The position numbers and the translations under genes are program-made. The notes under the pieces are model-generated. The model had not been told where the DNA came from and searched no databases. It worked only from the letters and a program-made list of their open reading frames with translations. Source: WHSW01 sp963705955 (lineage in GTDB: Bacteria > Actinomycetota > Thermoleophilia > Solirubrobacterales > 70-9). Taken from it: a stretch of DNA of 64,000 nucleotides. This document shows, one piece after another, positions 45,337 through 54,454 of this stretch (within the stretch, counting starts at the first letter, position 1; each line of letters starts with the position of its first letter). The stretch covers positions 558,001 to 622,000 of the forward strand of contig CAVPLH010000006.1 in assembly GCA_963705955.1 (NCBI GenBank), given 5' to 3'.

Positions 45337-46295
45337 CAGGCGGATCGCTCATCCCGGGCTGTTCCGCCCGCTGCCACTCGACCTGGCGGCCGAGGCCCTC
45401 GGCGAGCGAGACCTTCGGCTGGTAGCCGAGATCTCTTCTCGCCTTCTCGACGCTGGCGTGGGTGTTACGGACGTCACCGGGTGCCGGCGCCCCGTACGCG
45501 ACGGCGATTTCGCGATCGAGCAGGCCCCGCGAGCGCATCGACGACCTGGTTGATGGTCGCGTGTGAGCCGCCCGCGACGTTGTAGACCTCGCCCGGCACC
45601 GATCGCGATCCGGCGGCGACCGTGGCGTCGACCGCATCGCTCACGTAGGTGAAGTCGCGACTCTGCGCGCCGTCTCCCAGGACCGTGATCGGATCGCCGT
45701 CGAGGGCCGCGCGGATGAACCGGTTGAACGCCATGTCGGGTCGCTGACCGGGGCCGAACACGGTGAAGTAGCGCAGGCAGACAACGGGCACCGAGAACTG
45801 GGAGTTGTAGAGCCGGCAAAGCGCCTCGGCCGCCGCCTTGGTGACCCCATAAGGCGACTGCGGCATTGCCGGGTCGCCCTCGCTGACCGGATAGCGCGTC
45901 GCATCCCCGTAGATCGAGGAGGAGGATGCGACGACGATCCGCGTCGCTGACGCATCGCGCGCGGCCTCGAGAAGACGCTGGGTAGCCAGGACGTTGTCGC
46001 GCGAGTAGATCTCGAACTCGTCGCCCCAGCTGACCCTGACTCCGGGTTGCGCGGCGAGGTGGAAGACGACGTCGACGCCATCGAGCAGGGGGCGGATCGG
46101 GCAGCTTGCCAGATCCTGCTCGAGAAACTCGAGGTCTCCCGCTGCCTCGACGCGACTCACGCTTCGACGCTTCAGCGCGACGTCGTAATACGGGGAAAGG
46201 CGATCGACGGCGCGAACCGTGTGGCCGTCGGCCAGCAACCGTTCTGCCAAGTGAGAGCCGATGAAACCGGCGACTCCGGTTACCAGGCACCTCAT
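45302..46295 (-). CDS. NAD-dependent UDP-sugar 4-epimerase (frame break near 45540)
   Basis: About 330 residues when one base near 45540 is removed. MRCLVTGVAGFIGSHLAERL has an Ala for the third Gly of the usual GGAGFIG. The catalytic block is VASSSSIYGDATRYPVSEGD with YGVTK (Tyr-X3-Lys), and CLRYFTVFGPGQRPDMAFN is typical of UDP-glucuronate 4-epimerases. The last ~20 residues are encoded in the 60-base repeat and do not resemble the family, suggesting that the original C-terminus was replaced or extended by the duplication. Confidence 0.87.
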
Positions 46296-46408
46296 GGATT
46301 GTTTCTTTGGGGCGGCTGGAAGATGGCTGGGAAGGCCGGGGAAGGAGAGCTCCGGCCGAGCGGCGTCATAGGATACGGAACCGCTACCGGAGAGCGACTC
46401 GCGTCAGC

Positions 46409-47306
46409 TCACCACTCGGCATCCGGGCGCTCCCCGACGAGCTTGATCGTGTCCCCGAGGCGCGTTACGGACAGCGCCGCATTTGCCGCGCTCTTGAAGA
46501 TCAGGCCCGAGCGGGCTGTAGACAGCGACTCGTTCAGGCGGTAGCTGCTTTCGACGCGATCGCCGGGCTTCATCGGATGCTTCCCGATGCGCGCGGCCTG
46601 GAGGAGCTCCTTGGGGTTCACGCCGTGGATGCGCAGCGTGCGCACCGTAAGTCCCGAGCTCGTAATCGCCCTGCGGAGGCCCGCCACGGAAAAGAGCTGG
46701 AGATGCTCCGGTGGGGAGATGATGCTCCAATTCGTGCCCAGCAGGCGTGCTGAGATGCCCCGGCCATGGGGCGTAGTCACGTAGAGCCCGCCGCCGGGTC
46801 GAAGCAGCCGGCGGCTCGCTGCCAAGAGCCCGCCGACGTCGGGTACGTGCTCGAGGACCTCGACGATGCTGACCACGTCGAAACCGGCCTCGGGGAGTCC
46901 AAGCTCGTCCAGTTCGCCGCTCCTGACATCGAATCCTCTTGCCCGAATCGCCTCGGCCGCGGGTTCGGCCACCTCCGTACCGATCACGTGCCAGCCCCGG
47001 TCCCGGGCCGCTTCCATCAGCGCGCCGGCGCCGCAGCCGATATCCAGCCAACGATTCAGCCGTCGATCAGCAGTCGAAGCCGGAGACCACCTCGTCGAGC
47101 CGCCGGTGAACGAAGGCGGGAACCTGCAGGTTTCCTTCGTGGTAGTAGCCCGCGTAGTCCGTCGACTCCGTGGCGCTCGGCAGTTGCGAGGTGAACAGCG
47201 TTTTGCAGCCCCGGCAGGTCCGCATGCGAAACCCGCTCACCTCGCCGCTGCTGCGGCTATCGATGCCGCCACAGCCAGGGCACGGCCGAGCCTCGGTTGG
47301 CGACAT
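46409..47306 (-). CDS. Methyltransferase with N-terminal zinc ribbon (frame break near 47065)
   Basis: About 298 residues. The N-terminus is a zinc ribbon (CPGCGGIDSR and CRGCKTLF: two Cys pairs), as in the TylC3/Hypothetical-SAM group. One base near 47065 separates it from the SAM-binding part RWLDIGCGAGALMEAARDRG. Then come FDVVSIVEVLEHVPDVGGLL, LRPGGGLYVTTPHGRG and HLQLFSVAGLRRAI. Similar in architecture to the partial gene at 63238. It probably methylates a sugar. ATG at 47306 lies 51 bases from the divergent glycosyltransferase start. Confidence 0.83.
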
Positions 47307-47356
47307 GGGAGACTGATAGCACGCTGAGCCAGTGGCTCGCTGAATCCGACTTTTCA

Positions 47357-48602
47357 ATGCCTGGGTCCCTGCGCTCTCTATACGTCTGCTACCTCTCGCT
47401 CGAGGATCCACTCGTCGAGACCCAGGTCGTCGCCTACCTGGAGGGACTCGCCCGGCGCGGGCATACGATCCACCTGCTCACCTTCGAGCCGAAGCTCGAT
47501 GCGGAGCGCAGGCGGCAGCTGGAGAGCGACCTGAGGCGGCGCGGGATCGAATGGCACTCGCTGCGCTACCACAAGCGGCCCTCGCTTCCGGCGACCATCG
47601 TCGACGCGCTGGCGGGGGCGCTGTTCGCCGTCTGGCTGCTGCGCCGCCACAGGCTGGACGCGTTCCACGCGCGCAACCACGTCCCCGCTGCGGCCGGGCT
47701 GATCGTGCGATTCCTGACCGGCTGCTGCCTCCTCTTCGACATCCGTGGGCTGATGGCCGACGAGTATGTGGATGCGGGACGGTGGCCGCGTGGTGGAATC
47801 GCCCAGCGGATTACCGAGCGGATCCAGCGTGCGGCAATCGCTCGCGCGGACGGAATCGTGGTGCTCACGGAGCGGGTGCGGGAACGGATCTTCGGACCGA
47901 GCGAGGGGCAGAAGGTCACGGTGATCCCATGCTGCGCCGACCTCGACCGCCTCAATGATGATCCGGGTGGGGCCGAGCGGGTACTCGCCCGACTCGACCT
48001 CCGTGGACGACCGATCATGATCTACGTCGGCAAGCTCAGCGAGCCTTATCTCGACCGAGAGATGGTCGAGTTCTTCGCCGTCGCGCGAGCCTCGAATCCC
48101 GGGCTCGCCTTTCTCGTCCTCACCCAGGCGTCGCCTGCGAGCATCCTCTCGGAGTTCTCGCGCGCAGGCATCCCCGAGGCGGACTACCGCATCACCCGAG
48201 CCGAGCCGGCGGAGCTCGGGGCGCACCTCGGAGTGGCCGACTTCGCGATCGCATTCTGTCGTCCCGGGTTTTCGCGCATTGCCATGTCTCCCACGAAGGT
48301 CGGCGAATACCTCGGCGCCGGACTGCCCGTGGTGTCGGGACCCGGGATCGGGGATCTTCGCCGAAATTCTGAACGGCCGCCGGGTCGGGGTCGTCGTCGA
48401 TACGTTCTGCGTGGGCGACTACGAGCGCGCCGCCGCGCAGGTCCGAGAGCTCGCCGACGATCCGGACTGCCGGGCCTCCTGTCGGACCGTCGCGCGTGAC
48501 CTGTTCTCTCTCCAAGAGGTCGGCATTCCCCGCTACGACCGGCTCTACCGTCAGCTTGCCGAGCAGCCGGACGGTAGCTCGGGGCGCGGCGACGATCGCT
48601 AG
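47357..48602 (+). CDS. GT4-type glycosyltransferase (frame break near 48350)
   Basis: About 414 residues after removing one base near 48350. N-terminal domain: VCYLSLEDPLVETQVVAYLE and HARNHVPAAAGLIVRFLTG; FDIRGLMADEYVDAGRW is a recognisable acceptor-loop signature. Donor domain: IMIYVGKLSEPYLDREMVEF, SPTKVGEYLGAGLPVVSGPG and the final helices with FSLQEVGIPRYDRL. ATG at 47357 is short of a ribosome-binding site. It is convergent with the glycosyltransferase at 48599, with a four-base overlap of their ends. Confidence 0.85.
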
Positions 48603-49687
48603 GACCGCGAGACGACCTGACGCAGGAACTCGAGATAGCGCGATTTCTGCGATTCGACCGAATAGCGCGCCACCACCGTTTCGCGAGCGGCATCGCCCAG
48701 CCGCTGCCTCAACTGCGGGGACTCGACCAGCCGACTCAGCTTCTCGAACCATTCGTCGTCCGACCGCGCGAGGAATCCGTTGCGGTCGTCGTCGATGATC
48801 TCCGTGTTGACGCCGACGGGCGACATCACGGTGGGTGTCCCGAGCCCCATGTACTGAAGACCCTTGAGACCGCACTTTCCGCGCGCCCACCGATCGTCCG
48901 GTAGCGGCATCAGCCCCACGTCGAGCTCGGACAGGTCCTCGATCTCGGTCCGCGGGTCCCAGTCGATGCCCTGGATCCCCAGCTCGTCGGAGCGGTACCC
49001 GCGATCGCCGATCACCTTGAAGTAGACCGTCTCGCCGTAGCGCCGGCGAAGCCGCCGCAGGACCGGGATCACCAGCCTGAAGTGCTGAATCGTCGTCATG
49101 CTGCCGCTCCACCCGAGGCAGACCCGCTCGTCGTCGGCCGGCCTCGAGCGTGGCGCGTAGAGCTCGGTGTCGATCGTCGTCGGTATCAGCTCGACCCGTT
49201 CGTTGAACCGGCACGCGTACTCCCTCAGGTACTCGTTGCCGACCAGGACGAGGTCGGAGAGCGAGACGATCTTCGACGTCTTGCCGGGTCGCTTCAACCA
49301 CGCGAGACGGCGGTTCGCCTCGGACGCGTTCGGTAGCCAGATCGCGTCGTCGAAGTCGAACACGAGCCGTGCGCCCGCACGCCTGAACGCGTCCTCGAAC
49401 AGCGCCGTTCCGAACTGGACGGCCTCACGCTGGACGAAGACGATCTCGTAGCGCGACGCCCGCGCGACGTCGGCGAGCCGGCGCAGCAGCCCCCGCGCGG
49501 CGACCAGCGCCTTGCGACCCTGCCGTCCCGATCCGTAGACGAGCTCGTATTCGTCCGGGCGCAGCACGGACGAGAAAGTGGTGCTGAACCCGTGCTCGGC
49601 GAGGAAGTCCACGTACTGCTCGAACCGGAAGCGCTGGCTCGGCACCCGCCCTGGCGGATGGACCGAGGCGAAGAGGATCTTCGGCAT
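48599..49687 (-). CDS. GT4-type glycosyltransferase
   Basis: Intact 362-residue protein. It starts PKILFASVHPPGRVPSQRFR, typical of this branch. RLVFDFDDAIWLPNASEANR is the acidic signature also seen, as DIDDDLG, in the gene at 32938. The donor part has CLGWSGSMTTIQHFRLVIPV and GLMPLPDDRWARGKCGLKGL followed by QYMGLGTPTVMSPVGVNTEI. The shared KCG-LQYM motif marks both as members of one subfamily. The stop is ten bases from the upstream epimerase stop region, with which it is probably co-transcribed. Confidence 0.9.
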   Translation of the reverse strand: MPKILFASVHPPGRVPSQRFRFEQYVDFLAEHGFSTTFSSVLRPDEYELVYGSGRQGRKALVAARGLLRRLADVARASRYEIVFVQREAVQFGTALFEDAFRRAGARLVFDFDDAIWLPNASEANRRLAWLKRPGKTSKIVSLSDLVLVGNEYLREYACRFNERVELIPTTIDTELYAPRSRPADDERVCLGWSGSMTTIQHFRLVIPVLRRLRRRYGETVYFKVIGDRGYRSDELGIQGIDWDPRTEIEDLSELDVGLMPLPDDRWARGKCGLKGLQYMGLGTPTVMSPVGVNTEIIDDDRNGFLARSDDEWFEKLSRLVESPQLRQRLGDAARETVVARYSVESQKSRYLEFLRQVVSRS

Positions 49688-49697
49688 CGGCTTGGCT

Positions 49698-50693
49698 TCA
49701 GCCCTCGAGCCACACCTCGGGAAGCCCCCGGGTGACCTCGATCGCGGAGAACTCCGCGCTCTGGCGCGGGCCGACCTCCTTCGCCCACGCCGCCATCCGG
49801 CTCAGCCCCTCCTGCAGGGGCACCGGCGGCCGCATGTCGAAGACCCGCCGCGCCTTGTCGTGCTCGGCAAAGGCGTGCAGGACCTCGTTGCGCGGGGGGA
49901 GATGCCGGATCTCGCCCGCGATCCCCATCGCCTGCATGACGTTCTCGGCGAGCTCGTTGACGGTGAAGGGCTGGTCGGCGCCGATGTTGAAGATCTCGTT
50001 GTAGGCGTCGGGCAGCTCGACGGACCGGGCGATGTACGGGGCGACGTCGGCGGCGTAGCTGAACGCCCGCGTCTGCGTGCCGTCTCCGAAGACCGTCAGT
50101 GGCTCGCCGCGCATCAGCTGGTTCATGAAGATCCCGACCACATTTCGATACCGATCCCCGATGTTCTGGTACTCGCCGTAGACGTTGTGAGGCCGGAAGA
50201 TGATGTGGTCCAGCCCGAACATGTGCAGGCTCGCGCGCAGATCCTGCTCGACGGCGAGCTTCGCGATCCCGTACGGGTCCTCCGGCTGGGGAACGGTGGT
50301 CTCGCTCATCGGCGTCTGCTCGCGCCCGTAGACCGCGATCGATGACGTGAACACGAAGCAGCGCACCCGATGCCTGATCGCCTCGTTGATCAGCGTGACG
50401 CTTCCGAGCACGTTGTTGGAGTAGTTGAAGCGCTTGATGAAGTGGCTGAGCCCCTCGGCGGCATACGCAGCCAGGTGGAAGACGTAGTCGATCGGACGGC
50501 GCTCGAACAGGTCAGCCACCAATCGGGTATCCGTTACCGACCCCTTCGTGAACTCCGCGCCCTCCGGCACGTTGGCCTCGAAGCCGCCGCTGAGGTCGTC
50601 GAGGACGACCACCGAGTGACCTCGTGCGAGCAGCTCGGACGCGACATGCGCGCCGAGGAAGCCCGCCCCGCCGGTGACGAGCGAGGTGGTCAA
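49698..50693 (-). CDS. NAD-dependent epimerase/dehydratase
   Basis: Intact 331-residue extended short-chain dehydrogenase. SLVTGGAGFLGAHVASELLA binds NAD. The catalytic block is VFTSSIAVYGREQTPMSETT with YGIAK (Tyr-X3-Lys), and IIFRPHNVYGEYQNIGDRY is characteristic of UDP-GlcA/UDP-Glc 4-epimerases of the CapI/WcaG-like group. Ends LQEGLSRMAAWAKEVG. It would supply an activated sugar for the glycosyltransferases around it. It is divergent from the tyrosine kinase gene. Confidence 0.9.
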   Translation of the reverse strand: MTTSLVTGGAGFLGAHVASELLARGHSVVVLDDLSGGFEANVPEGAEFTKGSVTDTRLVADLFERRPIDYVFHLAAYAAEGLSHFIKRFNYSNNVLGSVTLINEAIRHRVRCFVFTSSIAVYGREQTPMSETTVPQPEDPYGIAKLAVEQDLRASLHMFGLDHIIFRPHNVYGEYQNIGDRYRNVVGIFMNQLMRGEPLTVFGDGTQTRAFSYAADVAPYIARSVELPDAYNEIFNIGADQPFTVNELAENVMQAMGIAGEIRHLPPRNEVLHAFAEHDKARRVFDMRPPVPLQEGLSRMAAWAKEVGPRQSAEFSAIEVTRGLPEVWLEG

Positions 50694-50738
50694 GCCGGCT
50701 CTCGTCGCGTTGCCGACCTGCTGCTCACGACTGGACCG

Positions 50739-50744
50739 TATAAT
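50739..50744 (+). promoter_or_regulatory. Consensus -10 box TATAAT
   Basis: A perfect TATAAT ends nine bases before the ATG at 50754, with no room for a ribosome-binding site. Leaderless or near-leaderless translation of the chain-length kinase is likely. No good -35 element is seen, but TTGCCG lies 23 bases upstream. Confidence 0.55.
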
Positions 50745-50753
50745 GCCCGCGGC

Positions 50754-52377
50754 ATGGAACGCTCAGCGGGGGCGCAACCCGATCTACGCTCTGCGATCAA
50801 CGTACTTTGGCGGCGGAAGTGGCTCTTCCTCGCTGTCTTCGTCTCGATTCCGGTCGCCGTCTACGTGATCTCGAGCCTGGTCCCGAAGACGTACGAGACC
50901 TATTCGCTGATCGCCACCCACACCTCGAGCACGGAGGTACCGGGGCTGTCGAGCGGGACCCTCGAGTCGGTCGGCTCGGAGGCGCTGCTGGTCGAGACCA
51001 CGACACTGACCAAGGCGGCGGCCAAGGAGATGGGTCTGCCCGAGTCGCAGGCGGGCTCGCTGAGCGGGAGCATTCGGGCTGACCCGGTTACGACCTCGAC
51101 CGGGGCCGAGACTGATCTGCATCCAGCTCACGGCCCATGCGGGCTCGGCCAGTCGCGCCGCAGCGATTGCCAACGCGTACGCGGCCGCCATCGACAAGGT
51201 GCGGACCGAAGACAGTCTGAAGCAGATCGACCGCGCCAAGCGTCGGCTGCAGGCGCAGGCGCGAGGATGCCACGGACCAGGCGACCCAGGACGAGATCGC
51301 CCGCCAGCTCCAGGTCGTGCGCTCGGCGCGGACCGCGGCGGAGGACAGCACCGAGCTGGTGCAGGCCGCCCGGGTCCCGAGCTCGCCGATCTCGCCGAAC
51401 CCGAAGCGGAACACGGGTTTGGCAATCGTCGTCTCGTTCCTCCTTGCGTTGGGCGCGGTGGTCATCCGGGAGCGCCTCGACCGCACGCTGCGCGACTCGA
51501 ACGACCTCGAGCCGTTGCTCGGGACGCCGCTTCTCTCGGTCATCCCGCGCGCCGCCTTCCCGGGTGCGCGGCCGGCGGCCGGGCCGGTCCGCGAGGCGTT
51601 CCGCACCCTCGCGTCGAGCCTCGTCTACTTCAACATCGACCGCCCGCTCTCCACGGTGATGATCTCCAGCCCCACGAAGGGCGACGGCAAGACCACGGTC
51701 TCCGTCCATCTTGCCGCCGCGCTCGCCAAGGACGGACAGGATGTGGTCCTGATCGACGCCGACCTGAGGCACCCGCAGGTGGCGGCGCGGCTCGGGATCG
51801 AACCATTGTTCGGCCTCAGCGAGGTGATCACCAACCAGGGTGAGCTGAGTGACGCGCTGGTCGAGGTCGACGTCGGAGACGGGCGACTGCGGGTGCTCGC
51901 CGCCGGCGGGCGGGCGCCGAACCCGGCGCGACTGCTGAGCTCGCGGAGCATGCGGGCGCTGCTGCTGCGACTCTCGCGAGGAAGTCGACATCGTGGTGGT
52001 CGATACCCCGCCGATCCTCAACGTGAGCGATGCGGTGCCGCTGCTCGAGAGCGTGTCCGGGACGGTTCTCGTCGCCAAGGTCGGAGCGACGACGCGCGAC
52101 TCGCTCCAACGCGTCCATCAGGTGATCGAGACGGCGCGCGGGACCCTGCTCGGTGCTGTGGCCACCGGTTCCGGCGGGGCGGGCTTCTACGGCTACGGCG
52201 GCGAGTACTACGAGTACGCGGGCGAGCCCGATACGAAGACGGACGCGAGCATCGATCTGTCGGACGCGGCGACGACGAACGGCGACAATGGGCGCGCCGA
52301 AGGGATCACCGCAGGACCACCGGCGCAACCGCGCAGCGGGCTCGCCGAAGCCCGAGGAGCGAGACCCCGGCGCCTGA
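50754..52377 (+). CDS. Wzc/CpsD-type chain-length regulator and tyrosine autokinase (several frame breaks)
   Basis: About 540 residues once breaks near 51115, 51265, 51980 and 52340 are closed. Wzz-type domain: first membrane helix KWLFLAVFVSIPVAVYVISS, periplasmic part with EDSLKQIDRAKRRLQAQ, second helix GLAIVVSFLLALGAVVI. BY-kinase domain: Walker A ISSPTKGDGKTTVSVHLA, Walker A' VVLIDADLRHPQ and Walker B VDIVVVDTPPILN. The tail is Tyr-rich (YGYGGEYYEYAG), the usual autophosphorylation cluster. The C-terminus is uncertain: a TGA at 52377 gives ERDPGA, but another frame stays open to about 52500. It controls polysaccharide length and export. Confidence 0.85.
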
Positions 52378-52478
52378 AGCGTCCTACGCGGGCGATTCCT
52401 CGCTCGCGGCGATCGCGGAGACAGCCGGTTCGGTCGCGCCCACGGGCGATCTCCACCGAGGTCCCTCGAGGGCGACGA

Positions 52479-53453
52479 TCAGCGACCATCCCGCATGCGA
52501 TCAGGATGCACGAGGTCGCCAACGCCAGCGTCCGGGTCCACGGCGAGGAGGGCGATCGCCAGGCCCGAGAGCACTGCTTGTCCGCCGGCCAGCACCACCG
52601 CGACGCGCCGCGTGGATCCGAGCCGTTGGAGCAGCCGGTGGGTCAGGTGGTCGCGGCCCCCGCTGAGGACGGCGACGCGGCGCCGCAGTCGGGAGACGAT
52701 CACGAGCGCCGTGTCGAGCGCCGGCAGGCCGACGAAGACTACGATCACCGGGATCAGCTCCCAGCCGAAGCCCTCGATTCCCGGCACCGACATCATCAAC
52801 CCGGCGAGGGTGATCCCGATCGCCATGCTCCCGCCGTCGCCGAGGAAGATCCTGGCGCGTGGGCTCGCGAGGTTGAAGGGCAGGAACCCCGCGCAGGCGC
52901 CGGTGAGGGCGAGGGCGAGTGCCGCCAGCGCGACTTGCCCCTCGATCGTCGTGTAGAGCGCGATCGCGGCCGCGAGGACGAGGGCGATCGTCGACGTGGC
53001 ACCATCGAGGTTGTCCATCAGGTTGAACGCGTTGACGACCCCGATCACGAAGACGATCGTCAGCAACAGGTCGGCGGCCTCACTGCCGAATACGGACCAG
53101 CCGACGCCCGCGTAGAACAGGGCGACGGCGGCGCCCGTTTCCAGCGCGATCCGAAGCGCGATGTCGAGCCCGACGCGGTCGTCGACGGTTCCGACGACGA
53201 GCAAAGCGACGGCGGCCGCGATGATCGCGTCGAATTCACCGAGGCGGCTGCCGAGTGCGCACGAGCCGACCAGCAGGCCGACGACCACGGCCACCCCGCC
53301 CAGGTAGGGCGTCGCCGCCGCGTGCTGCTTGTAATCGCGCGGATGGTCGTAGAACGCCGTCCGGCACGCGAGCGAGATCGTCGCCGGCGTTATCAGGGCG
53401 GTTGCGCCGAGGGCAAGGACAAAGGCCGCCGTGAGAGTGATTGCGTCAGACAT
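52479..53453 (-). CDS. Undecaprenyl-phosphate sugar-1-phosphate transferase, WecA/TagO type
   Basis: Intact protein, 324 residues from ATG at 53453, with about 11 membrane helices. Family motifs: TPYLGGVAVVVGLLVGS, TVDDRVGLDIALRIALE (the DD pair), VVNAFNLMDNLDGATS (the NxxNxxDGLDG-type active site), NLASPRARIFLGDGGSMAIG and GGRDHLTHRLLQRLG. It would attach the first sugar phosphate to the lipid carrier and so starts repeat-unit synthesis. It converges on the kinase gene, and its 3' end marks the limit of that gene's C-terminus. Confidence 0.92.
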   Translation of the reverse strand: MSDAITLTAAFVLALGATALITPATISLACRTAFYDHPRDYKQHAAATPYLGGVAVVVGLLVGSCALGSRLGEFDAIIAAAVALLVVGTVDDRVGLDIALRIALETGAAVALFYAGVGWSVFGSEAADLLLTIVFVIGVVNAFNLMDNLDGATSTIALVLAAAIALYTTIEGQVALAALALALTGACAGFLPFNLASPRARIFLGDGGSMAIGITLAGLMMSVPGIEGFGWELIPVIVVFVGLPALDTALVIVSRLRRRVAVLSGGRDHLTHRLLQRLGSTRRVAVVLAGGQAVLSGLAIALLAVDPDAGVGDLVHPDRMRDGR

Positions 53454-53608
53454 CCGGACACCGGTTGGCAGCTTATCCGCGGGAGCACCGCCAATCGCAA
53501 GCCCCAAGTCTCGGCGGGTCGTTGGCCGGTCGTCGCGAGCCGCAGCTCGGCCGGCGAGCGTGCGTACGGTACAAATCACCGCCTTGAGCCGCCCGAAGTG
53601 ATGTCACC

Positions 53609-54454
53609 GTGGTAATTCCCGTTTGGGGGGCCCGGTACGTGGATTCGCTCGACCGGGCGGTCGCCAGCGTGCGAGCCCAGGACGAGGACGTCACGATCCT
53701 CGTCGCCGACAACGCCTCCGACGTCGAGGTCCCGGAGATCGAGGGGACGGTCGCCGTCCGCTCGCCGCGCCGGCTGAGCGTGGGCGAGGCCCGGAACCTC
53801 GGGCTCGACCCGGTCGAGACCGAGTACGTGGTGGTGCTCGACGCCGACGACGAGTTGGCCCCGGGGGCGCTCGCCTCGTTGCGGGCCGGGATCGACGCGA
53901 ATCCCGACGCCGCCGCCTACTCGATGTCGCTGATCGAGGCCGACACCGGGGCCCGGCACCGGACCCCGCGCCGCTTCGTCACCGCGCTGGCGCGCACACC
54001 GCGCCTGTTCGCGCTCGCGACGGCGATCTGGTCGCTCTACCCGATACAGGGCAGCGCGATCCTGCGAACGGCCTGGGTCCGCGACGCGGGCGCGTACCCC
54101 GACTGCGACTGGGGGGACGACTGGGTGCTCGCCGTCTCGCAGGCGTTCCGGGGCAGGGTGGCGATCGACCCGCGGCCGGCGATCATCTACCACGCCCATG
54201 CGAAGTCGCTGTGGCGGCGGGGTCGCCCGGCCGGCGATCTGCTCGCCGCCGCGAGGCAGGTTCGGCGCCGGTTGTCGACCGACCCGGCGGTGCCGCGCTG
54301 GGTGCGGGCGACGCTGCCGCTGATCGCCGCCCTGCAGACGGTGCTGATCCTCGTCGTCCGCCCGCCGTATCGGGCGGCGCGGCGGCGCCTCTGGGCACGT
54401 CGCGGGAGCCACTCCTCAGTCACTGACGGAAGAACCGGGATCGCGGGTTCGTGA
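53609..54454 (+). CDS. GT2 family glycosyltransferase
   Basis: Intact 281-residue GT-A protein. It begins VIPVWGARYVDSLDRAVASV. VTILVADNASDVEVPEI binds the nucleotide, and YVVVLDADDELAPGALASLR has the DxDD metal site. DWGDDWVLAVSQAFRG and the C-terminal helix RATLPLIAALQTVLILVV (membrane-associated) complete it. The start is GTG at 53609 with no clear ribosome-binding site. Its end overlaps the end of the convergent ligase gene by 39 bases. Confidence 0.87.
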   Translation: MVIPVWGARYVDSLDRAVASVRAQDEDVTILVADNASDVEVPEIEGTVAVRSPRRLSVGEARNLGLDPVETEYVVVLDADDELAPGALASLRAGIDANPDAAAYSMSLIEADTGARHRTPRRFVTALARTPRLFALATAIWSLYPIQGSAILRTAWVRDAGAYPDCDWGDDWVLAVSQAFRGRVAIDPRPAIIYHAHAKSLWRRGRPAGDLLAAARQVRRRLSTDPAVPRWVRATLPLIAALQTVLILVVRPPYRAARRRLWARRGSHSSVTDGRTGIAGS